Assembly: GCF_019084045.1 (NCBI RefSeq)
Contig: NZ_JAHRED010000001.1
Location: forward strand, 1-64,000
Direction: 5' to 3'
Origin: Paeniglutamicibacter quisquiliarum
GTDB lineage: Bacteria > Actinomycetota > Actinomycetes > Actinomycetales > Micrococcaceae
DNA length: 64,000 bases
Position 1 is the stretch's first letter; every line of letters starts with the position of its first letter. The notes under the pieces are model-generated. The model had not been told where the DNA came from and made no database searches. It saw nothing but the letters and a program-made list of their open reading frames with translations. Below are positions 34,957 through 43,856 of this stretch, in pieces. Made by a program: the position numbers and the translations under genes.

Positions 34957-36225
34957 ATGAGCAATATTTTTGAAACCCTGGAATCCGAAGTCCGCAGCTA
35001 CTGCCGCAGCTGGCCCGTCGTGTTCACGCACGCCAAAGGCGCCACGCAGACTTCCGAGGACGGGACCGAGTACCTGGACTTCTTCTCCGGCGCCGGCGCC
35101 CTGAACTACGGGCACAACAACCCCGCGCTGACCAAGCCGTTGCTGGACTACCTTTCCAGCGGGGCGGTCGTCCACTCGATGGACATGATGACCCCGGCCA
35201 AGCGAGAGTTCCTTGTGACGTTCCAGGAACTGATCCTCAAGCCGCGCCACCTTGACTACAAGGTCATGTTCCCGGGCCCGACCGGCACCAACACGGTGGA
35301 GGCCGCCCTGAAGCTGGCCCGCAAGGTCACCGGGCGCCAGCACATCCTCTCCTTCACCAACGCGTTCCACGGCATGACCCTGGGCTCGCTGTCGGTCACC
35401 GGCAACTCGCTCAAGCGCAAGGGCGCCGGCATCCCGCTGACCAACAGCTCCAAGATCCCCTACGATGACTACTTCGACGGCACCACCGCCGACTTCATGT
35501 GGCTCGAGCGGGTCCTGGAGGATTCGGGCTCCGGCGTGGACAAGCCGGCCGCCGTGATCGTCGAAACCGTGCAGGGCGAAGGCGGCCTGCGTGCCGCCCG
35601 CATCGAATGGCTGCGCAGCCTCGCGGCGCTGCTCAAGCGCCACGACATCCTGCTGATCGTCGACGATGTCCAGGCCGGATGCGGCCGCACCGGCACCTTC
35701 TTCAGCTTCGAGGAAGCCGGGATCGAGCCGGACATCGTATGCGTCTCCAAGTCGATCTCCGGCTACGGGCTGCCGATGGCGTTGACGCTGTTCCGTCCGG
35801 AACTGGATGTCTGGGAGCCGGGCGAGCACAACGGAACCTTCCGCGGCCACAACCCGGCCTTCGTCACCGCCACCGCCGCGCTGCGCACCTACTGGGCCGA
35901 CGACAAGTTCCAGCAGCAGCTGGCGGGCACCATCGAGACGCTGCACCGCGGACTCGAGGAAATCGCTGGCACCGTCGAGGGCGCGGGCCTCCGCGGCCGC
36001 GGCCTGCTCGTGGGCATCATCTTCCCGGATCTGGAGACGGCTTCCAAGGTCGCCGCCGAGGCCTTTGCGAACGGACTGCTGGTCGAGACCTCCGGTCCCG
36101 ATGACGAGGTCGTCAAGCTCATGCCGCCGCTGACCGTCACCGACGAGGAACTGGGCCGCGGCCTGGCGATCCTCGCCGCGGCAGTGCGCACCGTCGCCGG
36201 CACCCCGGCGCTGGCCTCCGCCTAA
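34957..36225 (+). CDS. ectB: Diaminobutyrate--2-oxoglutarate transaminase EctB
   Basis: A 422-residue class III PLP aminotransferase. It makes L-2,4-diaminobutyrate from aspartate semialdehyde with glutamate as donor, the first ectoine step. The PLP Lys lies in [16 protein letters not shown]. The cofactor Asp is in [20 protein letters not shown], and [20 protein letters not shown] binds the phosphate. ATG 34957 has AAGGGAAA upstream. The gap from ectA is 143 bp and that to ectC 66 bp. Aspartate semialdehyde links the pathway to lysine and threonine synthesis. Confidence 0.96.
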   Translation: MSNIFETLESEVRSYCRSWPVVFTHAKGATQTSEDGTEYLDFFSGAGALNYGHNNPALTKPLLDYLSSGAVVHSMDMMTPAKREFLVTFQELILKPRHLDYKVMFPGPTGTNTVEAALKLARKVTGRQHILSFTNAFHGMTLGSLSVTGNSLKRKGAGIPLTNSSKIPYDDYFDGTTADFMWLERVLEDSGSGVDKPAAVIVETVQGEGGLRAARIEWLRSLAALLKRHDILLIVDDVQAGCGRTGTFFSFEEAGIEPDIVCVSKSISGYGLPMALTLFRPELDVWEPGEHNGTFRGHNPAFVTATAALRTYWADDKFQQQLAGTIETLHRGLEEIAGTVEGAGLRGRGLLVGIIFPDLETASKVAAEAFANGLLVETSGPDDEVVKLMPPLTVTDEELGRGLAILAAAVRTVAGTPALASA

Positions 36226-36291
36226 TCACCCCCCCGACTTCCATGGCCGGCAACGGCCGCCGAGTACACTATCGATCCCCTTGGAGGACAC

Positions 36292-36696
36292 ATGCTGGTT
36301 ACCAACCTGAACGACCTGAACGACACCGACCGCGACGTCAAGTCGGAGACCTGGCGCAGCCGCCGCATGGTGCTTGCGGGGGAGGGCGTCGGCTTCTCCT
36401 TCCACGACACCGTGATCTACGCCGGGACCACCTCGACGTTCCACTATGCCAACCACATCGAGGCCGTGTACTGCGTGCAGGGCGAGGGGACGCTGACCAA
36501 CGAGGAGACCGGTGAGGTGCACCAGTTGGGCGACGGCACCATGTACCTGCTCAACGGCAATGAGAAGCACACCGTGCGCGCCACCACCGAGCTGCGCATG
36601 GCCTGCGTGTTCAACCCGCCGGTGACGGGCCGCGAGGTCCACGACGAGAACGGCGTCTACCCGCTGGTCGTCGAAGAGGCGGTTTCGGCTTCCTGA
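36292..36696 (+). CDS. ectC: Ectoine synthase EctC
   Basis: A 134-residue cupin enzyme that closes N-gamma-acetyl-diaminobutyrate to ectoine with loss of water. The metal ligands E57, Y85 and H93 lie in ANHIEAVYC and [11 protein letters not shown], at the same numbers as in the structurally studied Paenibacillus lautus enzyme. ATG 36292 is preceded by GGAGG at 5 nt. Third gene of the ectABCD operon. Confidence 0.96.
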   Translation: MLVTNLNDLNDTDRDVKSETWRSRRMVLAGEGVGFSFHDTVIYAGTTSTFHYANHIEAVYCVQGEGTLTNEETGEVHQLGDGTMYLLNGNEKHTVRATTELRMACVFNPPVTGREVHDENGVYPLVVEEAVSAS

Positions 36697-36757
36697 CCCG
36701 CATCGGGGGCCATTCGCCCCCCCGTGGACTTGCCTGCCCCACGGGGCAGGGCAGTGC

Positions 36758-36814
36758 GATGTGCCGGCCCCGAAGGGTCCGGCACATCCGTGTCTGCGCG
36801 GTACGGCGCAGACA
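36758..36814 (+). other. Two hairpins between ectC and ectD
   Basis: Stem 1 has 10 bp (36758-36767 with 36779-36788) and stem 2 has 9 bp (36791-36799 with 36806-36814). They sit in the 144-bp gap and end 26 bp before the ectD start. No U-tract follows (AAGTTAAAAAA instead), so they may attenuate, stabilise or process the message rather than stop it. Confidence 0.55.
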
Positions 36815-36840
36815 AGTTAAAAAACCGAGGAGGAACGGAC

Positions 36841-37740
36841 ATGACGGAGACATTGCGTCGCCACCACGATGCGTATCCAACACGAACAGGCAGCAACTAC
36901 ACGGTGCTTGATCGCCCGGGCCCGGTGGCCTGGGGAACCGCCGCCGATGGACCCATTGACGCGCAGACCCTGCAGGGTTTCGAGTCCAAGGGCTATCTGG
37001 CCATCGACCAGCTGGTGGACCCCGAGGAGTTGGAGGTTCTCCGGGTGGAACTGCGCCGGATGTCGGAAGACCCGTCGGTGAGGGCCGACGAGCGGACCAT
37101 CATCGAGGCGAAGTCCCAGGAGGTGCGCTCGATCTTCGACGTGCATCGGACCAGCGAGGTCTTCAAGAAGATCGCCAACGACCCCCGCGTTGTGGGCCGG
37201 GCCCGGCAGATCCTGGGCTCGGAGGTCTATATCCACCAGTCTCGGGTGAACTTCAAGCCTGGCTTCGAGGGCAAGGAATTTTCCTGGCACTCGGACTTCG
37301 AGACCTGGCACGCCGAGGACGGCATGCCGGACCCGCGGGCGGTGAGCATCTCGATCTCGCTGACCGACAACTACACGTTCAACGGGCCGTTGATGATCAT
37401 GCCCGGCTCGCACAAGAAGTTCATTTCCTGCGGTGGCGAAACGCCGGAGGACAACTACAAGAAGTCCCTCATCATGCAGGGAGCAGGAACCCCTGACAAG
37501 GAGACGCTGACCCGGTTCGCCGATGAATACGGGATTGACGTGCTCGAGGGCAAGGCCGGCGGGGCAGTGATGTTCGATTCGAACTGCATGCACGCCTCGA
37601 ACGGCAACGTGAGCCCGTACCCGCGCTCGAACATCTTCATCGTGTTCAACAGCGTCAAAAACACGTTGGTCGAACCGTTCGGCGCGGACCAGCCGCGCCC
37701 GGACTACATCGGGGTCCGGGACTTCACCCCGGCCGGCTGA
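36841..37740 (+). CDS. ectD: Ectoine 5-hydroxylase EctD
   Basis: A 299-residue Fe(II)/2-oxoglutarate dioxygenase that converts ectoine to 5-hydroxyectoine. The iron ligands are H150, D152 and H251, in FSWHSDFETWHAEDGMP and CMHASNGN. The block before them, SRVNFKPGFEGKEF, is also diagnostic. The length is normal. The start is ATG 36841, seven bases after GAGGAGG; the open frame to 36724 crosses two hairpins and is rejected. The 3' end overlaps an antisense gene by 37 bp. Confidence 0.96.
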   Translation: MTETLRRHHDAYPTRTGSNYTVLDRPGPVAWGTAADGPIDAQTLQGFESKGYLAIDQLVDPEELEVLRVELRRMSEDPSVRADERTIIEAKSQEVRSIFDVHRTSEVFKKIANDPRVVGRARQILGSEVYIHQSRVNFKPGFEGKEFSWHSDFETWHAEDGMPDPRAVSISISLTDNYTFNGPLMIMPGSHKKFISCGGETPEDNYKKSLIMQGAGTPDKETLTRFADEYGIDVLEGKAGGAVMFDSNCMHASNGNVSPYPRSNIFIVFNSVKNTLVEPFGADQPRPDYIGVRDFTPAG

Positions 37741-38192
37741 CTCCGGCGTCCGGCTTCGGGCCGTTCCCAGGACTCGATGTCCCCGGGGACGGCCCCGAAG
37801 GCGGGATGCAGCCGGGGCGGGTCGGCAGCCGCCAGCAGGGATTCGCGTTCCGGATCGCGCACGGCCAGCTTGGCCAGCAGGTGTTCGCTTTCGTAGCCGA
37901 CCTGGCCGGCGGCCACGGTGAGCATCTGCACCGGGCCGTCCGCCGGCGGGTGCAGGATGAGGGCGCGGTTGAAGTTGTAGCCGCGCGCGTCGGCCTCCCG
38001 GGCCAGGCCCTCCAGGTAGTTCCCGACCGCCGCGAGCGGATCCGCGGCGGCGCGGAAGCGCACGAGTTGCGGGTGGTTCCGGTAGCCGGCGGTCCTCCCG
38101 TCCAGCACCTTCTGCGCCAGCAGGGTCTCGCGCCAGCCGGCGAGCAGGCCCTTGGTGTCCAGGTACGTGGGGTGCAGGCTCCAGAGACGCAT
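37704..38192 (-). CDS. Pyrimidine-dimer DNA glycosylase/endonuclease V-like protein
   Basis: A 162-residue protein of the Pyr_excise family, related to T4 DenV. It begins MRLWSLHPTYLDTKGLLAGW and continues with LAQKVLDGRTAGYRNHPQL, blocks known from bacterial members of this family. Family enzymes cut UV-induced pyrimidine dimers by glycosylase and AP-lyase action. The last 37 bp overlap the 3' end of ectD on the other strand. The C-terminal 40 residues are poorly conserved in character and rich in Arg and Pro. A desert or surface lifestyle with both osmotic and UV stress would fit, but this is an inference. Confidence 0.72.
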   Translation of the reverse strand: MRLWSLHPTYLDTKGLLAGWRETLLAQKVLDGRTAGYRNHPQLVRFRAAADPLAAVGNYLEGLAREADARGYNFNRALILHPPADGPVQMLTVAAGQVGYESEHLLAKLAVRDPERESLLAAADPPRLHPAFGAVPGDIESWERPEAGRRSQPAGVKSRTPM

Positions 38193-38270
38193 TCGACCAG
38201 CCTAGCGGGGCGGACGCCCCGGCGACCCGAGTGCTTCATGTTCTGCGCGCTTTTCCCGCACTCTGGTGCA

Positions 38271-38711
38271 ATGGGATCCATGAGCGAAAACCATGGTGCC
38301 GGCACTCCGGCACCGATCGACATTGAATTGCAATTGCGCTGGTCCGACGAGGACGCGTTGGGGCACGTGAACAACGCCCGCATCGTCACGCTGATGGAGG
38401 AGGCGCGCCTGCGCTGGACGCAGCCGCGCGGCAAATCGGGCCGCTTCCCGCACGGCACCGTCGTGGCCTCGCTGCGGCTGGACTACCTGCGTCCGCTGTA
38501 CTACCAGCCGACCATGCTTATCCAGTTGACAGTGGTGCGCATCGGCACCAAGTCGTTCTCCCTGCGGCATGTGGGAATCCAGGACGGGCAGCCGGTCTTT
38601 GACGGCACCACGGTGATGGTTCCGCTGGCCGCGGACGGGGTCTCTTCGCGCGCGCTCAACGACCTCGAGCGCGGCTGGCTCGAAGGCGCGGTGGCGGCTG
38701 CCACGACATGA
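38271..38711 (+). CDS. Acyl-CoA thioesterase, 4HBT hotdog fold
   Basis: A 146-residue hotdog-fold thioesterase. The conserved segment is LRWSDEDALGHVNNARIVTL, which contains the catalytic Asp of the 4-hydroxybenzoyl-CoA thioesterase type. It continues with LRLDYLRPLYYQPTMLIQLT. It hydrolyses an acyl-CoA; the substrate is unknown. The open frame extends far upstream; ATG 38271 is used, and ATG 38280 is an equal alternative. It converges on the SulP gene with 4 bp between stops. Confidence 0.83.
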   Translation: MGSMSENHGAGTPAPIDIELQLRWSDEDALGHVNNARIVTLMEEARLRWTQPRGKSGRFPHGTVVASLRLDYLRPLYYQPTMLIQLTVVRIGTKSFSLRHVGIQDGQPVFDGTTVMVPLAADGVSSRALNDLERGWLEGAVAAATT

Positions 38712-38715
38712 CCGC

Positions 38716-40224
38716 CTAGCCCAGGTGCCCGGCCATGCGATCCTTCATGGCCGCGCTGGCCTCGTTCAGGCCCACGATCTCCACCCGTTTGCCGCCGGCC
38801 TCGTACTTGGCGGTGATAGCCTCGAGCGCCGCGAGCGTGGAGACGTCCCAGAGGTGCGAGGCGTGCATGTCGATGAGAACGTGACCCGGGTCCAGGGCGT
38901 ACTGGAACTGCGTGTACAGGTCGTTGGACGAGGCAAAGAAGAGCTCGCCGTTGACCGTGTAGGTGGCGGTCTCGCCCTCGGCATCCACTGTTCGCTTGAC
39001 GGTGACGAAGTGCGCCACGCGGCGGGCGAAGAGCACCATCGCGGTGAGCACTCCGGCTCCTACGCCCACGGCAAGGTTGTGCGAGGACACCGTGGCCACC
39101 ACGGTGATGAGCATGACCGAGGTTTCGCTCTTGGGCATGCGGCGCAGCGTGGAGGGCCGGATGCTGTGCCAGTCGAAGGTCGCCCACGACACGAAGATCA
39201 TGACCGCGACCAGCGCAACCATCGGGATCAGCGCCACGACGTCGCCGAAGACCACCACCAGCACCAGCAGGAAGACACCCGCCAGGAACGTGGAGATCCG
39301 GGTCCGGGCCCCGGAGGCCTTCACGTTGATCATGGTCTGGCCGATCATGGCGCAGCCGCCCATGCCGCCGAAGAACCCCGTGACCAGGTTGGCCACGCCC
39401 TGGCCCCAGGCCTCGCGGGTCTTGTTGGACGCGGTGTCGGTGACGTCGTCGACCAGTTTCGCGGTCATCAGCGACTCGAGCAGACCCACGAACGCCACCG
39501 CCAGCGCGTAGGGGGCGATGACCTTGAAGGTCTCGAGGTCCAGCGGGATCTGCGGGAAGAACAACTCGGGAAGGGAGGAGGGCAGCTCGCCCTTGTCGCC
39601 CACCGTCGGCACCGTGAGCGAGGCCAGGACGGTGATCAGGGTGAGCGCCACGATCGCCACCAGCGGGGCCGGGACCCTGGTGGTGATCCGCGGCAGTCCG
39701 AAGACGATGAGCAGGGCCAGAAGCAGCAGCGGGTAGACCAGCCACGGCACGTTCATGAGCTCGGGCAGCTGGGCGATGAACACCAGGATCGCCAACGCGT
39801 TGACGAAACCGACCATGACCTGGCGGGGGATGAAGCGCATCAGCTTTGCGACGCCCAGCACCGCCAGCAGGACCTGGAACACGCCCGCCAGCAGGATCGC
39901 CGCGACCAGGTAGTGCGCGCCGTGGCTTGCCACCAGCGGTGCGATCACCAGGGCCACCGCCCCGGTGGCCGCCGAGATCATCGCCGGGCGGCCGCCGACC
40001 ACCGCGATGGTCACCGCCATGGTGAAGGCGGAGAACAACCCGACCCGCGGGTCGACCCCGGCGATGATCGAGAACGCGATCGCCTCCGGGATCAGCGCGA
40101 GCGCCACCACCAGCCCGCCGAGGATCTCCACGCCCAGCAACCGCGGGGAACGCAGGGTGCGCAGCACCGATTGGCGTTCAAGGGGAGTCGGCGCGGCGCT
40201 TGGCGCGGCGGACAGGGAGGGCAT
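38716..40224 (-). CDS. SulP family anion transporter with STAS domain
   Basis: A 502-residue SulP/SLC26 protein: about 12-14 membrane segments (residues 30-370) followed by a short STAS domain (about 400-500). The N-terminal block LGVEILGGLVVALALIPEAI and GFFGGMGGCAMIGQTMIN are typical. Family members move sulfate, bicarbonate, or C4-dicarboxylates; the substrate is not fixed by sequence. A carbonic-anhydrase domain is absent. It starts at ATG 40224 with GGAAT just upstream. Confidence 0.9.
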   Translation of the reverse strand: MPSLSAAPSAAPTPLERQSVLRTLRSPRLLGVEILGGLVVALALIPEAIAFSIIAGVDPRVGLFSAFTMAVTIAVVGGRPAMISAATGAVALVIAPLVASHGAHYLVAAILLAGVFQVLLAVLGVAKLMRFIPRQVMVGFVNALAILVFIAQLPELMNVPWLVYPLLLLALLIVFGLPRITTRVPAPLVAIVALTLITVLASLTVPTVGDKGELPSSLPELFFPQIPLDLETFKVIAPYALAVAFVGLLESLMTAKLVDDVTDTASNKTREAWGQGVANLVTGFFGGMGGCAMIGQTMINVKASGARTRISTFLAGVFLLVLVVVFGDVVALIPMVALVAVMIFVSWATFDWHSIRPSTLRRMPKSETSVMLITVVATVSSHNLAVGVGAGVLTAMVLFARRVAHFVTVKRTVDAEGETATYTVNGELFFASSNDLYTQFQYALDPGHVLIDMHASHLWDVSTLAALEAITAKYEAGGKRVEIVGLNEASAAMKDRMAGHLG

Positions 40225-40601
40225 AGGGGATTCCGTTCAGAAGAAGTGTGGTCAGGGGGCATGCGGGGAGGGCAACACGCCTGCGACGCGGCTCGGGGAT
40301 TAAGCCCCATTCTAGGGGAGCCGGGGTATTGCGGCTGGCAGATGTGTTGGAACGGACAATCCCCGGTGACCTGCCCAGTGGCTTCGGCCGCCCGGCGCGG
40401 CACCGGACTCCCTGGCTGCCGCGGGCGCACGGCAAGGAGGTTCAGGTGCCGTTCCAGAGGGTCAAAACGGCGTGCCGTCGCTTAGGATGAGGTATCAAAT
40501 CGCCCGCCGCAGTGTTGCCGGGCGGCATCGTTGGTATGGCTCCCTGAACCGTCGCCTCGGCACGCAGGGGGTCGGGTCGAGAGGACAAGGAAGAAGGTGG
40601 C
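40225..40601. other. 377-bp divergent intergenic region
   Basis: No gene is seen between the SulP and LuxR-type start codons. The region must hold both promoters. I could not identify a clear -35/-10 pair or a strong operator. Confidence 0.5.
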
Positions 40602-42920
40602 ATGGGGGCCCCATTCGACCGGCAGGCCATTCACCCGGCCATCGCGAGATTCCTCGCCTGGGACGACTCCGGCTACAGGTTGCTCTTCATCCGCGCCGCC
40701 GCCGGCACCGGACGAGACACCTTCGCCCGCTCGTGGATCGGGAACCGTTCCGGGGAGCTGCTTGACTTCTCCGGCGGGGGAATCGACGTGGCGGCCGAAA
40801 CGGACCGGCTGGTCGATCGGCTGCGCGCGGACAAGGCGCTGCATCTGGCCGTCATCCTGCCTCCGGGCGCCTCCATCTGGGAACTGGCCTCGCGGGCCCC
40901 CTGCCGGGTGGCAAACCATCGCGACCTGCTGCTGGATGCCGGGGAGACGGAGCAGCTCATTGGCGCCGGGGCACGAGTCGGCCAACTCGATGCCCACCGC
41001 ATCCACGAGTTGTCCGGAGGGTGGCTTGCCGCGAGCCGGGTCCTGGCCGCCGATCCGCAGGCCCAAAGCCGCGCGCAGCAGATTATCCGCAACGGCCTGG
41101 CCGTCTGGCTGGCCAACCGCGACCCCGACGGGGAATTGTCCGAGGCCGCGTTCCTGCCCGCGTTCGACCGGCGCACCGTGGAGGCGTTCTACGGGGAATT
41201 TTCCTTGGTGGTCCATACCTTGGAGGAGCTCGTCGAGGCGGGGCTGGTGCAGTCCGACGGGCGCGGCGGCTGGATGATGCCGCTGATGGTGCGCAAGGTG
41301 CTCGCCGAACGGGTCGGGCTGCGCGGGCGTGAACGCATTGCCGTCCTGGAGCAGGCTGCCGTCAACGCGATGGCCGCGACCCGCGGGGTGGGCGAGGCCG
41401 TGGATTCGGCCGTGGCGCGCCGCAGCTGGCCTGCCCTGTTGAACCTGCTGCTGGAACGGTGGGTGGACATCTTCATCGGAAACCCCCGGCAACTGGGCGT
41501 GATTGCGGCCAAGATCCCGCGCTTCATTTCCGAGCAAACCGAGTACATGCGCGTCGGCCTGCGCATCCTCGGCCAGAGTGACCGGGACGGGATGGCCCAG
41601 CAGCTCCCGGGGTTCGAACCCGACTACGACACCAACCAAACGGCCCAGCGCCTGCACCGGGACACCCTGCGGCTCTACCGCAAGCCCAATGCCCACGCCC
41701 TGACAGTGGGCATCCTGGAGATGCTCCATTTGCGGCTGGCGGGTCTGTATGAGGAGGCCGCCGTGGCAGGCACCCGGCTGCGCGACGCGTTGCACCGGGC
41801 GCTCGACACCCAACGGGTCAACCCGGCACTGGTGTCGCTGATTGAACTCCAAATCGGCATCTCGCTTCAGCTGGCCGGCCGGGACGTGCAGGCGCGCGCG
41901 GCCTATGAGCGGGGATTCCACTGGGCGCAAGTTTCCGGAAAGGCCTTCCTGCTGGCGGACCTGGCGGGAAAGCTTGCCCTGCTCGATGTCCTTGAAGGCG
42001 GCAGCGACACGGCGCTGCGCTGGCTGGCCGAGCACGATGCAGCCATCGGGGACGTCGGGTGGGGGCGGAAGATGGTGGAGCGCACCGCGATGATGGCCCG
42101 GGCGTTCCTGGCCCTGGCCCGCCTCGACTACGCGGGATTCGACGAGGTGATGGAGACCCTGCCACCCATGGTGGACAACGACGAATTCTGGTCGGTGCAT
42201 GCCCAACTGCTGGCCCTGCAAAAACTCAATGCCGGCATCTTTGACGCGGCCAGGACACTGATCTCTTCACTGCGCCGGGACCGTCGCTTCGCGGCGGCCG
42301 CGCCCCTGGCGCGGCGGCTGTTCGACGACACGCTCCTGTTGGCCGAGATCCTGGAACGCGGCGGCGTGCGCAGCGGAACCGGGATCGAAAACAGGGATCC
42401 GCTGCTGGTGGCGCTCGGCCACCTGCTGGGCGGGAATCCCGACGCGGCCCTGGCGGCCCTGCAGGAAGTCCCGCCCGCCGGGGGCATGCGATGGCGGGGA
42501 AACCTGGCGCTGTACCTGGATATCGCCGCCCGGAACCCCCTGGGCCCGACGCCGGCGGCGTTGCTGCGCGTGAAGCAGCAGCACCGGGACTCGGGAGTCT
42601 TGTATGAACTCGCGATCCTGGGCATGGTTCCAGGATGGTCAGAGGTGGGCAGGTCCCTGGACCTGGAGCCCGACGAACTCCAACGCCTGGGATATGCGCT
42701 GGATCTCGCGCCGGCGCCGTTGCCCAGGCGGCCGGTCCTAACCGTGCGGGAGCAGGAGATCTTGAGGCAATTGCGCGCGGGAATGACGCGGCGGCAGATC
42801 GCCGAGGCGGGCTACCGGTCCGAAAACACCGTCAAGACCCAGATGCGCAGCCTCTATCGGAAGTTGGAGGCCTCGGACGTGGAACAGGCGCTGGAAAACG
42901 CGCGGGCCTGGGGTCTCTGA
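40602..42920 (+). CDS. Large LuxR-family regulator with degenerate P-loop
   Basis: A 772-residue regulator with LAL/MalT-like architecture. The N-terminal region has an NTPase-like fold whose P-loop reads RAAAGTGRDTF, so the usual GKT/S is lost. The middle is helical, probably TPR-like. The C-terminal LuxR helix-turn-helix (about residues 710-770) contains LTVREQEILRQLRAGMTRRQ and SENTVKTQMRSLYRKL. ATG 40602 follows GGAAGAAGG. It is divergent from the SulP transporter, but 377 bp away, and convergent with the IclR gene. Target unknown; loss of the Lys suggests ATP is not hydrolysed in the normal way. Confidence 0.82.
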   Translation: MGAPFDRQAIHPAIARFLAWDDSGYRLLFIRAAAGTGRDTFARSWIGNRSGELLDFSGGGIDVAAETDRLVDRLRADKALHLAVILPPGASIWELASRAPCRVANHRDLLLDAGETEQLIGAGARVGQLDAHRIHELSGGWLAASRVLAADPQAQSRAQQIIRNGLAVWLANRDPDGELSEAAFLPAFDRRTVEAFYGEFSLVVHTLEELVEAGLVQSDGRGGWMMPLMVRKVLAERVGLRGRERIAVLEQAAVNAMAATRGVGEAVDSAVARRSWPALLNLLLERWVDIFIGNPRQLGVIAAKIPRFISEQTEYMRVGLRILGQSDRDGMAQQLPGFEPDYDTNQTAQRLHRDTLRLYRKPNAHALTVGILEMLHLRLAGLYEEAAVAGTRLRDALHRALDTQRVNPALVSLIELQIGISLQLAGRDVQARAAYERGFHWAQVSGKAFLLADLAGKLALLDVLEGGSDTALRWLAEHDAAIGDVGWGRKMVERTAMMARAFLALARLDYAGFDEVMETLPPMVDNDEFWSVHAQLLALQKLNAGIFDAARTLISSLRRDRRFAAAAPLARRLFDDTLLLAEILERGGVRSGTGIENRDPLLVALGHLLGGNPDAALAALQEVPPAGGMRWRGNLALYLDIAARNPLGPTPAALLRVKQQHRDSGVLYELAILGMVPGWSEVGRSLDLEPDELQRLGYALDLAPAPLPRRPVLTVREQEILRQLRAGMTRRQIAEAGYRSENTVKTQMRSLYRKLEASDVEQALENARAWGL

Positions 42921-42934
42921 GCGCCCGCCAGTCA

Positions 42935-43591
42935 CTACAGTTGCTTGGCCGTTTCCAGTTCCGTGCCGACCATCCGTGCCGCCCGGGCCAGGTTCTCCCC
43001 GAAGTCCCGGCCGGGGGAGACCTCAACCCGACTCAGTGGCATGGCCAGGCACAGCGTGGCAATCATCTGGTCGCGCAGCATCACGGGCGCGCTGACCGAG
43101 CCCAGGCCGGGGGTGCGCCGGCCCACCGATTCGACCCATCCGTGTTCCTCCACGGACTCCAGGGCCTCGGGGTCGTGCGACAGCAGCCGCCCGCTCGAAC
43201 CGTTGGGCAGCTCCAGGGTGGATCCCGCCGGAAGGGTGGCCTTGAGTTCGTGCTGGCTGTCCACCGTCACCCGGCAGATGCGCCGTTCTCCCCGGCGAAT
43301 CCACATTTGCGCCGTCTCCCCGGTGACGTTGCGCAACTCCGTGAGGATGGGGGTCGCGATGGATTCCAGCGCGGTGCGCACGAAGCGGTGGCCCAGCTTG
43401 AAATCGCCGTCGTCGACGCGGCGCAGGAACCCATACTCCACCATGGACAGGGCCAGGCGGTGGACAGTCGACACCGACAATCCGGTGCGCCGTCCCAGTT
43501 CGCTGGCCGAGGCGGAGGAACCCTCCACCGCGTCAAGGACCATGGCAACGCGTTCAAGCATGCGGTTGCTGGTGGTTGCCGGCTCGGCCAT
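42935..43591 (-). CDS. IclR family regulator of the CoA-transferase operon
   Basis: A 218-residue regulator. The winged helix is at residues 10-65 (ASELGRRTGLSVSTVHRLAL, GFLRR) and the ligand-binding GAF-like domain at 80-215 (LPNGSSGRLL). The start is ATG 43591, since AGGAG is 8 nt upstream. It is divergent from the CoA transferase operon, so it should control that operon, with a carboxylate or CoA ester as effector. Palindromes lie between the genes. Confidence 0.86.
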   Translation of the reverse strand: MAEPATTSNRMLERVAMVLDAVEGSSASASELGRRTGLSVSTVHRLALSMVEYGFLRRVDDGDFKLGHRFVRTALESIATPILTELRNVTGETAQMWIRRGERRICRVTVDSQHELKATLPAGSTLELPNGSSGRLLSHDPEALESVEEHGWVESVGRRTPGLGSVSAPVMLRDQMIATLCLAMPLSRVEVSPGRDFGENLARAARMVGTELETAKQL

Positions 43592-43658
43592 GGCTGACTC
43601 CTGGTGTTTCGGTTGGAGGGCGGGAATCGTTTCCCCGACCATGCTATGTGACGTGCTT

Positions 43659-43674
43659 TTCCGGAATTGCGGAA
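43659..43674. promoter_or_regulatory. Palindrome, candidate IclR site
   Basis: TTCCG (43659-43663) and CGGAA (43670-43674) flank a 6-bp spacer, 68 bp upstream of the IclR start. It could mediate autoregulation. Confidence 0.35.
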
Positions 43675-43753
43675 CGAGCAGGTGAGGGAGCCATTCGATC
43701 CCGGCGTCACAGGTCCCGGGAGGCCCGCGAGGCAGTTATTGCCGACGCGCCCC

Positions 43754-43782
43754 TTGCTGTGTGCTGGATCACTTGCTATGGT
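43754..43782 (+). promoter_or_regulatory. Probable promoter of the CoA-transferase operon
   Basis: TTGCTG (43754-43759) and TATGGT (43777-43782) are separated by 17 bp, a good fit to the primary sigma factor consensus. A start site near 43789 would give a leader of about 68 nt that contains the palindrome at 43806. Confidence 0.45.
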
Positions 43783-43805
43783 CTTCCTGCTCACAAGGAA
43801 TCATA

Positions 43806-43820
43806 TCCCACTGTATGGGA
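43806..43820. promoter_or_regulatory. Palindrome TCCCA-N5-TGGGA, candidate IclR operator
   Basis: A perfect inverted repeat with 5-bp spacer ends 36 bp before the CoA transferase start and just downstream of the proposed promoter. IclR bound here would block transcription until inducer is present. Confidence 0.5.
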
Positions 43821-43856
43821 AGTTTTGAAGAAGTCACCGAATAAAGGGCCACAACC

